From: Hirudo medicinalis
Taxonomy: Eukaryota > Annelida > Clitellata > Hirudinida > Hirudinidae
Length of the DNA stretch: 64,000 bases
Reading direction: 5' to 3'
Assembly (NCBI GenBank): GCA_011800805.1
Contig: MPNW01000140.1
Coordinates: 12,138 to 76,137, forward strand
Shown: positions 1 to 12,500 of the stretch, piece by piece
Layout of the letters: each line of letters opens with the position of its first letter
Position numbering within the stretch: the stretch's first letter is position 1
Notes under the pieces: model-generated
Told to the model about the DNA's origin: nothing
The model's database searches: none
Seen by the model: the letters and a program-made list of their open reading frames with translations, nothing else
Position numbers and translations under genes: made by a program

Positions 1-1490
1 GTCTGGTTGTACTTGTTCCATTCAAATCCCGTGTGAACTCTGTTGAAGAACCTGGGCTTCCTGGGTTTGTACTTGTCACTCCAAATGGACGCTTCGGGCT
101 TCAATTGAACTTCAACACTGAACTGGGCTTCCTCGTCATTCATGCCTGCCCTAGCCCTCTTCACGAACTCCTCCTCTTCATCTCTCTCAGCTTGTCCAGT
201 AGTGAGGACGCTCTTTCGGGTAAACTTGAGCCTGATCAGATCTTCGTCTGTGTCCACAATGATCACTCCAGGTGGGAGGTCTTCTGGCTGCAGGAGAGCG
301 GGACTGTAACGTCCAGACGTGTAATCCCTGATGCAGGGATCTTCTTTGGCTTCTTCCGCATCGTTCTCCTTCTCCACGTCAACATTTTCGGTCTTCAAAC
401 TATCCAGCCCTGATGTGCTCGGCGTTTCGACGTCCTGTATGTGCTTTGAAGAAGTCGATGGACCCGCCTCGGGCTCCTCTGTTGCATCTGATGGAAAAAG
501 TGGACCGGTTTCGATGCATTGCTCTCTTTTCAGCCTTAACAATTTGTTCTTCAGATGTTCTTGATGTCTCTCTTTTAGCCTTCTCCTTGCCATGTGTGGT
601 CTCAGCTGCTCCAACATGTCCTCCCATTGGCCGGTATCAATCCCCTCTCCTCCCTTCAACTTGTCTTTCATGGCTTTCTCAAGGTTGTACAAGTCCTGCA
701 TGGGAGTGTTTTTGAACGTGTTCTCGACCTCCTCTCTCATGACTTCGTTCGAAATGAGGGGGTTTCTGTTTGTGATGTGTTTTGGGTCGGACCTCCTCAT
801 TTTCTTTAGTTCATCCTCTGCAACGATGGTGATGTCCTTCCAGTAGTCCACATTCTTCCCCTGCTCCAATTCCAGGTAGACTTTGATGTCTTCAAGGAGA
901 TCCTCGAAGTCGTTGATCTTAAGACCATTGAGGAACTCGTAAGGTTCCTCAATTTCTGTAATCATGTCATCGTCCTCTGAACTAATGTAGTGAGCCAGAA
1001 GATCAATGGGCTTGGCAGCTCCATCACTGATTCTGATTTTTGATCTCAATTTTGCTTGCTGGAGGTGAAAAGTGTCCTCTTGTTTGGTCCACTCCCTGTA
1101 ATACGCAGACTCCTTTTCCCTTTGTAAGATTTCCTGCTCCCTCTCCCTCTCTTCTCGTTCTCTCTCCCTTTCCGTTCGTCGCTTTTTCACTTTGTGCAGT
1201 TCTTCCCTATTTTCAATCATCTTCCTCTTCTGGATCTTCTTGATATCCCATACATCAAAGTCAGACTTTCCCTCTAGTTCTAGCTTTTTCTCCCAGATGA
1301 GAGGCTCGTACAAGTTTGAATCCCCAAATGGATTGCACTCATTTGTATATCCCATGTGTTCTTCATCCCAGCCCAATTTTTCTTTTTCTCTTTGACTTTT
1401 AGCTAGTTTGTCTGCTAATCGCCTTGCCCTTTTCTCTTCTGGCGTTTCTAACTCTTTTGCGCGTTTCTCTTCCTTCTTGCCCATTGGCAT
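1..1490 (-). CDS. CACTIN: Cactin, 5' (N-terminal) part, single exon, truncated by window edge
   Basis: About 496 codons read without a stop on the minus strand from ATG at 1490 (a second in-frame ATG is at 1484) to the window edge. Cactin is a conserved nuclear, spliceosome-associated protein, first found as a partner of the IkB protein Cactus. The start is strongly charged (MPMGKKEEKRAKELETPEEK), followed by a long Lys/Glu/Arg-rich coiled-coil-like stretch and the conserved central helical region containing DLLAHYIS and WKDITIVAEDEL. An acidic, low-complexity linker precedes the start of the C-terminal cactin domain (KPRKPRFFNRVHTGFEWNKY at the window edge). Roughly the last 100 residues expected for the family lie beyond base 1. 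No intron is visible in the part seen. The identification rests on the C-terminal-domain motif and the order of regions, and I regard it as firm. Confidence 0.93.
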   Translation of the reverse strand, partial: MPMGKKEEKRAKELETPEEKRARRLADKLAKSQREKEKLGWDEEHMGYTNECNPFGDSNLYEPLIWEKKLELEGKSDFDVWDIKKIQKRKMIENREELHKVKKRRTEREREREEREREQEILQREKESAYYREWTKQEDTFHLQQAKLRSKIRISDGAAKPIDLLAHYISSEDDDMITEIEEPYEFLNGLKINDFEDLLEDIKVYLELEQGKNVDYWKDITIVAEDELKKMRRSDPKHITNRNPLISNEVMREEVENTFKNTPMQDLYNLEKAMKDKLKGGEGIDTGQWEDMLEQLRPHMARRRLKERHQEHLKNKLLRLKREQCIETGPLFPSDATEEPEAGPSTSSKHIQDVETPSTSGLDSLKTENVDVEKENDAEEAKEDPCIRDYTSGRYSPALLQPEDLPPGVIIVDTDEDLIRLKFTRKSVLTTGQAERDEEEEFVKRARAGMNDEEAQFSVEVQLKPEASIWSDKYKPRKPRFFNRVHTGFEWNKYNQ

Positions 1491-2489
1491 ATCAACAAAT
1501 AAAGTGGTCTATTTCGAAATGGCACTGTTTAATAAAATTAATAAAAATTAAAAATGCTTTGATCCGATAATTCTTCAAAATTCTAAGGTTTATCAAAATT
1601 CGATCAACAAATCCCAAAGAAAAACAATCGCGGATCTGGGATTTCTGGCAGTCTTAGCTACTTCTGCTGAACTTTTTCACTACTACGTTATGAACGCTTA
1701 AGAATAAAAGATACTGAATATTTCTATAATAATATAAATTTAATTATTTTGCGCCGCGGTTATAACAATATTATTTGCAGCAGGACCCCCACAACTTAAA
1801 TGAAGTCGGCTGTGAATATGAAGAAATAAATCAAATTTGTGCTTACATAATGGGATATTACATCAATTGGCGATCCTTTTATGTGCATATGGATGATGAT
1901 GTTCATGAACAGTATTAGTGAGATGATTTTTTAAAGCTAATTTATCGTATCCGTGTTATATTCTAATTGCCGGCAAGCTATTACAGAAATATTTATACCA
2001 ACCAAAAGATAGGGATTATTCTGAAATATTTACTTACTTAATGTTGTTTCACTACACTGTTAATGCTAAGTCAATTGCCTTTTCAGTATTAGCAGAAGAT
2101 ATAATTGAACTCAGATATTCTAAGCGTTTCAAGGACTCAAACTTTATCGATGCTTTAGAGGTGATTTTGATAATGATTAGTGTTTATACTTACCATGGCG
2201 TGATCTGCGGACTTAAATCGTATAGAAAAAGTTTGGAAACACACGACATATTAAAAAAAAATTTGGTGATCATGAAACTGAAGTAAATAACGAACTTGGT
2301 AGCTTGTTTTGGCTTTGTTTAATGACATGATCAGCACTTTTTGTGACATTTGCTGTAGAACATAGTTCAGCACATTCATGTTTTTTCCAGATATTCTGAG
2401 ATATTTTACCATGAAAGTTTGTTGTTGTTACGTTTTGTATTATAACGTAAAGTGATATCGAGTAACGTCCAACAAAGGAGGGTTTAGTT
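1491..2489. other. Intergenic, AT-rich, no supported gene
   Basis: This is the upstream side of cactin and presumably holds its promoter. I see no conserved coding segment. An 81-codon plus-strand ORF at 2041-2286 starts with ATG but has no recognisable domain and no splice context, so it is left unannotated. Confidence 0.6.
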
Positions 2490-2499
2490 AAGTACGTTT

Positions 2500-5400
2500 A
2501 TTCGCCTAACCACAACAACTACTATACAACTACTCGGCGAGCTCCTAACCCATCCAGTCGAGCATCCAGTCGAGTGACAACAAAATCGATGAGTTGGTGA
2601 ATGTTGAATGCCTTTGTTCGTTGCAATACCTTGTCCTTCATTATATGCATTGCACCTTCACAGAAATTATTTGTATTATTTCCACGAATGAGCAGCTTCA
2701 ACCTGCAGCACAAGGCCCACTCTGGACGTCGTTTGTAGAGGGACTCAAGATGGCTCAGAACTTTTGGATACTGCTTCATCAAACAATTAGAGATTGCATT
2801 CTTGAAAATTAGGACTGCAAATTTATGCGCGTTAACGGAAGATTGATGCGTTAATTTTTTTTTTCAATTAAAATTATTAACGCCACGATTAACTCATTAA
2901 ATTTTTTTAATTTTTTAATTTTGTGTTTGTCTTTGTTTTGTGTCCCTCCGACTTCCTTTTTGTTTATGAAGACTTACTGTTTCGCGCTTGAAAAAGATGG
3001 CCACAAGTAACACTGGTAGGTTGATTTTGGGAGGCGAATTTACTTTCAAATCAAACTGCCGTAGTTCGCTAAATATGTAAATGTGAGTTTAAGTATCATC
3101 GCAGTACGTCTTTTACATATAATTTGCCTAGCAAAAACCCATTTAGTGCTGGGGATCAATTGATGAAATCTGCCAATTGCAAGCCTTCTCAACGTCAACC
3201 AACACTGATGGAGTCGAAAGAAAAGGCAAAATCAATGGAGCAGTCCAAATTTGATGCTATCACTATAGCCATAGCTAAATGGATTGCCATGAATGGTAGG
3301 CCGACGAATATGGTAACAGATGGACTGCAAGATGTCATATGCGCTGCTGCAAGTAACCGGATAATAAATTTTGTTTCATTTATCAGATATTGTTGCTGAA
3401 CCTATGGCAAAGAAACAGAGGATTTTATATGAATATTTCACTGATTCTGATGAGGAACCACTGGTGCCACGAAGACGATCAGTATCACCCGCTGCAGTGA
3501 AGGCTAAAGCCTTATTTAGCTCATTATAGAGCTGAACCAGAGATCGACAAAGCTAGACTCCATTGGAATGGTGGCAGAAGTGTGCACCATCGCATGGCCT
3601 TGTTGTTAAGCTAGCATTCAAATACCTAGCTTCTCCGACAACCACAGTGCCATGTGAGCGGTTATTTTCCCTATCTGGGCATGTTGTGAACAGCAAACAT
3701 AAACAGACTCGTTTGCCTCAGCAACTGGCTGAATATGGACTAAGTGCCACAAAGTACTTGAATGAATAAAATTGATTGGAAAACAAGATGGCGCGATTAA
3801 AAATGCGTTAACTACGATTAAAAATAGTAATCGCGCGACTAATCGCGACAAGAAAAATTAATCGATCTGCAGCTCTATTGAAAATAGCTTCCAGCTCATT
3901 TTCTGATGGTGCATAGAGCATATCCTTCAAAATGCGAAACAATTGCTGGCGATTCCCCATCTTCACACCTGTTGTATAAATATAATTGTATGTAACCAAA
4001 ATGAATTGCTAAAGATTAAAGGGATTTATTTTTCTCATTAACTCCTATTATGTACATATCTTTGAAGTATAGTTTAATTATAACTTCAATAAACACAATA
4101 ATAACTCTAACCTGACTTGCTGTTCCACAAAAATCGTCAAAATGCTTGTAGGATGTGGAATGAACAAAGCAGCGACATTGAATCAGGAAGACCTCGCTTT
4201 TCGGAAGCTTTTCGCTCAGCAGTTGAGTCGAATTCGAGTCCTTTTTCCCTCGACCCGCGAAACATTCATCATCTAATAAAGATAGATATAACCGTAAGGC
4301 GCATGAGATCGTTTCGTTTTGCTCATTTGACAGCAACAGAACACCAATGGGCAGGCCACCAGCTGCTGAATGAATCAGTAACAAAAAGACTCGTGTGTTT
4401 TCTCTGTCCATGTGTCCTCCTAAATCAAATAAAACTATTTCACTGCTATGCCTGATCATACGGTGAACTTGTTTCATTAACGGAGTGCACATGGCAATGA
4501 CGCTGGCTTTATTGCTTTCAGTTATTGCAATAAAGTTTTCATCTGCTTTCTTGACAACTTAGTGAACTAAGTGGATTGCATTTTGGTGTTCAACGTCTCT
4601 ACATGCTGTTTTATTGCTGGAAACTGAACTTCCACTGGACCATAAGCTGTATGGAAAAGCTGGTAGTACTGCCTGAAAGCAAAACATTATATGCTGAAAA
4701 TATGCTTATATTAATGCCTACTTCTGGAATTAGAATAAAGGTCAGTCATGTTTGCAAACATTGTCATAAATAATCAACTTTTAAATTTAAGTTTTGAAAG
4801 AATAATGTATGCATTAAAAACCCGTAGCACCAAGCTTTGTCTGGATTCCACCGCCGATCACCACTGACAATGTAATATTGAGTGTCGTAGTCATTTTGAA
4901 GATCATATTGATGAAGAAGTCAGGCAGAAGAGGGTGACTACCCAGATTTGAACAAATCTTTAAACTTTTGACAAACGGATTCATCCACATCTTGATAGCA
5001 CAGTGCTGCTGCTGAGCTAACAGAATGGTTGTGTTTGCCCCGGATAAGTATTCTCAATGGGTAATCAGGCATGTGAGGGTCCTTGGATCTGAAGTTGCAT
5101 AATTAGCATAAATTTAACAACTTTAATTGATAATATATCATAAAACTCATTAAAACAAAAATTGCCTTTTTTTACAAATACAGCAGGGCTCAATGTGAAA
5201 ACTTTATGAAAACGAACGTCGAAATTCTGTGCAAAATTTAAATAATATTACATATTAAGCAAATAAATTACTAACTGGGTTGGATGTTTTTTCCCTGTCC
5301 TGTTCGTTCGAGTGTCAATAACACCTCTACAGGACAGTCCGTATTTTTTTTTACCACTGTGCCTCGAGTTATGCTGGCAGTGATATAATTTCTACAAGAA

Positions 5401-6010
5401 AAGATCAGTCTGATGTGATTAGGTAATCTAAAACCAACTCAAACCTTATGAAGCCTGTCAGTTTATAGTCAGTATAAAATTTCAGTAAGCAGAACAACAT
5501 TGAGCTTTCATTTATCACCTACTACAAGTATTGATGACAAAATACCACAAAAAATTGAGCAGTAAATATGCTCATAACATGTTTTTTTGACTGCGACCTG
5601 AATGAATTTACAATAACGGAATGGCATGTCACTACTGCAAAACAGAATACAAATGTACGTATCAAAATCTGCATTCCACATTCATTTTTTGTCGGAATAT
5701 TGTCTGTGATTAGCCGAATAATCAAGGATGTTGCAACAAATCAAAACAATAATCTTACATACTCACCTTGAACAAGTTTTTGGCTCCAAAGCCTTTGCTA
5801 GGGAAAGTCTGTTTTACTCGTAAAGTAATAAGAGAGATTTTCATAGCAATTGAGCCAGTCTAATGCCTGTTCTTCCGTTTGAAGATTGACATGCATCAAC
5901 GCTTCCAATCCATGTTCGCTGTCATTGCATGAATCAATTAGGTACTTTACTCCAGGTGGTAGAACACTCTGATGGAACGATAACGAATACAACACTTCAT
6001 ATACTAAACT
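2500..6010 (-). pseudogene. Degenerate MULE-type transposase gene, interrupted by a hAT element
   Basis: Pieces of a MULE (Mutator-like) transposase follow one another in the correct order on the minus strand. From 5995 downward there is an N-terminal segment with QALDWLNCYEN ending at a good donor near 5767. Next comes a YHCQHNSRH zinc-binding-like segment near 5390. A segment with MPDYPLRILIRGKHNHSV follows near 5070. The catalytic-domain core (DLGGHMDRENTRVFLLL, HSAAGGLPIGVLLLS) lies at 4492-4100, then the tail helices (RQQLFRILKDMLYAPSENEL) at 3990-3886. The C-terminal part with NTNNFCEGAMHIMKDK is at 2809-2522. Damage is clear: the frame shifts within an A-run near 5345, an in-frame stop lies near 4941, and a hAT element sits at 2810-3877. 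It may be a dead transposon or a dead host gene derived from one. I did not find its terminal inverted repeats. Confidence 0.75.
2810..3877 (+). mobile_element. hAT transposon copy 1 (non-autonomous, nested in the MULE)
   Basis: The ends are imperfect inverted repeats: TAGGACTGCAAAT on the left, and ATCTGCAGCTCTA on the right. An exact 8-bp target duplication TTGAAAAT flanks them at 2802-2809 and 3878-3885, the hAT signature. Inside are remains of a ZBED-like transposase. An N-terminal piece begins near 2996 (MATSNTGRLILGG) and a middle piece lies near 3240-3340 (FDAITIAIAKWIAMNGRP). A C-terminal hAT dimerisation piece lies at 3563-3769 (YLASPTTTVPCERLFSLSG). The catalytic middle is missing and frames are broken, so it cannot make its own transposase. 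Removing the element and one target copy rejoins the MULE reading frame. Confidence 0.9.
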
Positions 6011-6576
6011 TAACCTCAGTTATTAATAAAATATTGCTATTGAAATACAATAATCTTCTCGCTACTCTTGAACAACCTTCAACTTTTCTGCTACGTTGTC
6101 ATCGATTGGAGGGCTACGAAAGGAACAAGCAAAAACGTTCATTCTTCGAAGTCATTAGCTCCACTCGACATTGCCATTTTTCCAACTAACTACTCTACAA
6201 CGCTGAGTTTTGCCGCGGCTGGTCTTGTTCAAGTTTACCTTTTATTCAATTCAAATTTTTTACGACCATTATTATACATAAAGTATACTTTAATTAAAAT
6301 TAAACTTGTTAGATCTAGTTGGCTTAAAGCCAAAAAACTTTTGTCGATTCGGTCTAAGTTAAGATTTATTTCAAGGCGTTTGAAAATAATCATAACGATT
6401 TTAAGTAAATAATAATTTAAAAACTCATTATATTGAAAATTATTTCAAAATTAACTATGTTTTAAATAAAGTTAACATCACTAATAGTCTTTGAACAACT
6501 CCTTTAACTCTAAAATATTCATAATTTAAAAATAAGCTAATTTGGCGCCAGAAAATAGCAGACTATTAATTTAAGC

Positions 6577-9500
6577 ATGGAACTTGAAGCTGCAGGGGCT
6601 CACAAAGTTTGTTGATAAATTTCTTTCTTCTAAAATGAATAATTAAAAAAGTAAAAAAGTTTGTTTTTATGTCAGTATCTTCCATGTACGGATAGAAAAT
6701 CTCTTGTGCAGTCTTTCTTGGAAACTACGGGTTTGGTCAATGAGCACATACAATCTTTTAACCACTTTGTTGGAACTGGGGCAAGTTATAAATGGATTAT
6801 TTTTTTCCAAATGAAAAATGCAAATTATGATGCGATTTCTAAACTTTATCATCCTCCATCCGTTATGAATCACCACTTTTTAAGTGGAAATTATTCAATC
6901 GATCACCAACCAGTTTGTTTTAAAACGCTGAAAGTTTATATGATTAGTACATTACTTGCAACTTATCTCGGTGATTTTCTAACTTTATAGATAAAGGATA
7001 TCGTAAAAGCCAACAGCGTAGTCAGAAGTGAAGAACATGCATCATTTATGCTAAAGTATGATTTATGTTTAATACCATTTTTTTAAAACTCTGCCATATA
7101 TTCATGCATCCATGTATTTATTCCATGTAATTTTTATATAATTATAGAGAAATTATATTAACTCATTATGTAGCACAATTCAAATTTAGAAACATTGTGT
7201 TTGCTTAGTTGAGGGAATTAATAAGTTAATATCGCTTTTGTGATTGCTCAAGGTTCACAAGCGTGAGAGTAGGGACTCCTGAAGTGATGGAATTATCTGG
7301 TGCCAAGGAGATTACCCCTCAAGAAGTAGGATTTGATACATACTTGTAGTTAATTTTTTTTTTACAATAACCTCAATTATCATTATTTAGCGTCTGCCAA
7401 ACTTGTATAGTTTATAAGAATTATATGCCATTGACATATTTAAAGAAGACATATTTATTTTTTGTAAGGAAGATATTCCAAATTAGTAAATCGGCAGTAT
7501 TTTGAAATAGTGTGATATTGTCAATGTATTGTATTATAACCTTGCACTAAGTAATGATTTGCATTAATTACGTAATGAATTCTAATAAGTTTCAAATATT
7601 CCGTTTGAAGTGTCGCCTGAGAAACATGACTTACTCAGCCCCAATAAATGTTGACATTGAGTACACATGCAAAGGCATGTGGAGAGTAGTGAAAAATGTC
7701 TGCATTGGAAAGTGAGTAAATACGGTTTACGATTTCAAGTATCAATTTAATAGTTACCAAATTTTAGTCGGCATGTAATTTAATTGTTTGCATTGCTTAT
7801 TTACAATCGTTTAATTAATAATCAGGTTGCCAATTATGTTGAGAAGTTTACACTGCATTTTGCATGGAAAGAAAGAAGAAGAATTATACGGGCTGAGGGA
7901 GTGCCCTCTGGATCCTGGTGGTTATTACATTGTCAAGGGGACAGAGAAGGTGATTTTAATTCAAGAGCAAATGTCCAAGAACAGGATGATCATGGAGTAT
8001 GATAAGAAGGGCAGATTGTGCTGCTCAGCAACTAGGTTAGATGTTGAATGGAATAGCATTTATTGTTGCTTCATTAATTGTGCATGATATAAATAATTCT
8101 TTTGATTTATCAAAGCGTTTTATAAGCAAATGCGAATATATTATAATACAGCTGTACAGTGGAGAGAAAGACAAAGACCCACCTAAGCTTGTTAGGAGAT
8201 AGATCTTTAGTTCTCTGTCACAATTCCTTTACAGAGGTAAGAGTTTTAATATTTTATTTTAATTAATGTAATTTGTGCCATAGCAACTTTAATATCTCTT
8301 GACAACATTATTAAGATTTAATCGGAATTTAATTAACCTTCAGGATATTCCATTGTGTGTGGCATTCAAAGCGATGGGTATTGAAGATGATCTATCAATT
8401 ACACAGTTGGTGGGAGAGGGTGATTATTGTAACTTATATCTGTCTCCCAGTTTTAAAATGGCGCAGCAGCTTAAGATCTTTTCACAAGCACAGGTGAATT
8501 ATATAAAAAAAAGGCTGGATTTTAACGAAAATAATATACGTAGTATAAGCGATCGTGACAGTTCTTCATTTTAAGAATTCTATTATCTATAGGCATTGAC
8601 ATATCTTTCAAGTAAATTAAGCTCAAAGACTTTTGGTGGAGACACTGCAGAGGCCAGGATCAAGAGGGCCAATTACGTTCTAGAGATCTTTCAAAGCATA
8701 ATACTGTGCCATATTCCTGTATGACAATCCACTTTTTTAAAGTTTCTGATATAAAGCTCCTTTTGCAACGTTAACAATAGTTAACGAAATATATTAATTT
8801 TTTTACTGAGAAAAATATTACAATATCCGTTATCTACAGGTAATGAATTGGGACTTCACATGTAAGGCCATATACTTGGGTCTCATGGCAAGAAGGATTA
8901 TAAAGGCAAAGCAAACTGGCCACTTAACTGATATGGACTTTCTTGGCAATAAAAGATTTGAACTTGATGGCCAGCTGCTATCTCTAATTTTTGAAGACAA
9001 GTTTAAGAGCTTAATTACCAGTGTAAGACTCTTACCGAAATATGTTGACGAACTGTACTTAAATATGTTTTACATGTTTAAAATTAATATAGTCTATTAG
9101 TTTAAACTTATAGAAAAAGATTTAAAAAATTATGATGAGACTCGTATCACAGAGTTTTACTAGTGTAATAAAGATCTAAATATAGGAAATCAAGTTTTTC
9201 ATGTGGTTTATGGCTGAATGGGTTAATTAATAACTAATTATTGAGCTGCTTTGAATGAGGAGATTTCTAAGATATTTATATGTAGAAAGACAAACAATTT
9301 TCTAACGGTATGATGTGATTTTCACTTCATTTAGCTCCTTAGAGAATTAGAATCATCAAGAACCACAATAATGAACTTTGATGTGCTTGATTATTTTGGC
9401 AAAAGTGAAATCACTCAAGGCTTTGAACATGCTCTTACTTCTGTGAGTTTATGCATTTTATTTTAATTTAAAAAGAATCAGCTTCATGCCCTTGCTCAAT

Positions 9501-12500
9501 TATTTAACAAAAAAAGGTGATCCTAAGGACAAATAGTCATAACTTTTTATCTTAATTAAATAGGGTAAATGGGAAATCAGTAGATTCAACATGAAGAGAC
9601 ATGGAGTGACACAGACTCTCAATAGACTCAATTATCTATCGGCTATGTCACATATGACCAAAATTCAAAGCCAGGTTGGTGACTATTATATATATATATA
9701 TATATCCGGGGTAACACCTCGCCGAAAAACTTCGGCAATATTAACACGTAAGTGCACAATGAAAAAAAAGAAGCAAAGGGGAAACAATAGCGATTACAAT
9801 AGTTAAATAGTTTTATCATAACCGGCTGCGGCAATCTGTATCGAACTCCTAACTTTTTGCACTTTTTTCCTTAAGTGCCAGTCATTCTGGATTACTTAGC
9901 TCGCTACAGTAATTAACCATTGCACCTCAACATGACATAAATTAGAGTTAATGCTGAGCAATAATAATAAAAAAAGAAAAAAATAATAATGATAATGACT
10001 ATGACAATAGTATTGATAATAACAATATAATAATAATAATAACAATAATAATATATTACATTAATATTATGGTATTACAAAGAATCATATAAAAGTTATA
10101 TAAATACTATTTCTATACACAATAATCGTGCTAAAAGTGACTTTTAAATTCGATATTGAAGTAGTGAAACCTCCAAACATACAATCAATTGTGTCAATGT
10201 AAAAAATTACATTTGATCATAATTACTTAAGACTATTTATTTGTTTATTGCAATTTTAATTGCTTGAATGGCAGTTAAAACATGCTTCACATTATTTATA
10301 TTATATAATAAGTAGTAATAACATTGTTTTACTTATGTGAAACTATTTGCTTCAAGTTTGAAAAAACAAGAAAAGTTGGTGGTGCCAGGTCCATTCACCC
10401 TTCACAGTTTGGTTACATGTGTCATTTTGATACTCCTGAAGGAGAGGCTAGTTTTACAATTATTAAATTACTATATTTTTATCTTATCGAAATATAAATA
10501 TTTTGTGAATTTGTATGTTACATTGTAACAGCAATGCGGACTGGTCAAAAATTTTGCTCTTATGGCCCATATTACGTCAGAGGTACCAGAAGGTCCAATT
10601 ATTGAATTTCTTCTGAGTTTACAACCTGTATGTCCCATTGGTCTAGTTGATTTGGAAATTCTTAATCAATATGGTCATTTCAAAATATTTGTAAATGGTG
10701 AGTGCGCCTGTCACACTTGAGACAAGTCTATATTTATGACAATTTATATTTTTTGAAGGCAAGCTGATTGGCTTAACCGACCTACCGTTTGAAGTATGCA
10801 AGGTTTTCCGATGCCTGCGCAGGCTCAACAAGATCGATAGAAATGTTTCAGTTGGATGTAATTTATCTGACTCTTATATATTGGTGTCCACTGATGCAGG
10901 AAGAATATGCAAGTAAGATAATTACATTAGCAGTAATAACAAATATTTGCGTGATTACAAATATTTCATTCCATATAGTAAAAACATAATGGTCTTATCA
11001 TCATTTGATTTATGTGGATTAATGATGTCTTTAACGTTACAATAGCTGTTGAATTGTATGGATTATCAGTAATAAGTTGAGAATTTCCAGGCCTTTTATT
11101 ATTGTTGAAAACAAAGTTCCTCTCCTGAAGGAAAAGCACAGGGATGAGATTCGGCAAAAAGAAAGGTATGTAAATTATTAGCAATAGTGATTACCAATGA
11201 TAATAACAAATGACAAAATAATATTGATAATAATTGATGACAATGATTAAATTTCAGGAACTTTGATTCTCTCGTCGAAAAAGGTCTAATTGAGTATCTC
11301 GATCTAAATGAAATGAATGATTGCTTTGTTGCAGCAAATGAATATCACATTGCAGAGTTAGTTGACCATTTATGTCTGGAATGTTTACGTATTAATCCTG
11401 CATGTCGGGGTATTAGCACAAAGCAAGGGATATTAACTAATCTACTATGTGATTTTTTAAACAGAGAGACCACTCACATGTCCATTGAACCATTTACTAT
11501 GTTTGGGATCTGCACTAGCATAATTCCATTTGCCAACCACAACCAGGCACCACGTCTCACTTACCAGTGCGCCATGGGAAAGCAAGCAATTGGTAGATTG
11601 ACCTTGATCAATTTTTGATGATTGTTGTTAATGATATATAATGAATAAGTAAGCAACATAGCAACTAATCACAATTTATGCGATGAGTTAATCATTTTTG
11701 TCGTTCATGTTAAATAAATGATTTGATCAGTCCGCTGCGAATTTGCTTTCAGGTACTGTGGGATATAATGCCCGAGAAAGATTTGACAAAGTTCGTTATG
11801 ACTTGTGGTACTCTCAGAAACCTCTGGTTACAACCAATGTACGTTTATCAACGACTAAATTTGATTTGAAATCAAATCAAACTAAAAGGATTAATTAAGT
11901 TTCATTGAGATTTGCTATTAATATTTCTGATTTTGTTAATATAAGACCAAATACAAGGGAACTTTTAATTGTATGAACATTTAAATTACAGCCTTCTGAG
12001 ATACTTCATTACGATGAGCTCCCTGCTGGTCAGAATGCAGTAGTGGCCATAATGAGTTTTACCGGCTATGACATTGAAGATGCCATCATTATAAACAAGG
12101 CTTCCCTCGAGAGAGGTCCTCAGTATTTATTTAAGGATATTAGATTGTTTAGATGACATTCATTTACATTTCTTATAAGTTCAAGCCGCATTTTTGTGTT
12201 TTTTTTTAACAAAGTTGTTGCATTTTATAAAGGATTGGCACGAATTAATGTGCACAGGAGTTACTCAACAGAATTGAGGAGTGGCCAAGATAGTTGCCGA
12301 GAGACCCTGAAGGGACCAACAATTGATGAAAGCATGGGCGACTACATCCCTGAGCACGAAATTCTTGGCAGTGACGGGCTAAGTGAAGTTGGTGAGCGAT
12401 CAACATATTTTTGCCCTTAAATATGATATAACAAATTACGTTGCAAATTAATGTTGAGTAATTTAACTGTAAAGTGTCATGCATTTTTCAGGCCAACGAG

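Noticed and set aside
2041..2286. 81-codon ORF downstream of the MULE on the other strand
   Set aside because: Starts with ATG but has no recognisable domain and lies in AT-rich sequence where such ORFs are common.
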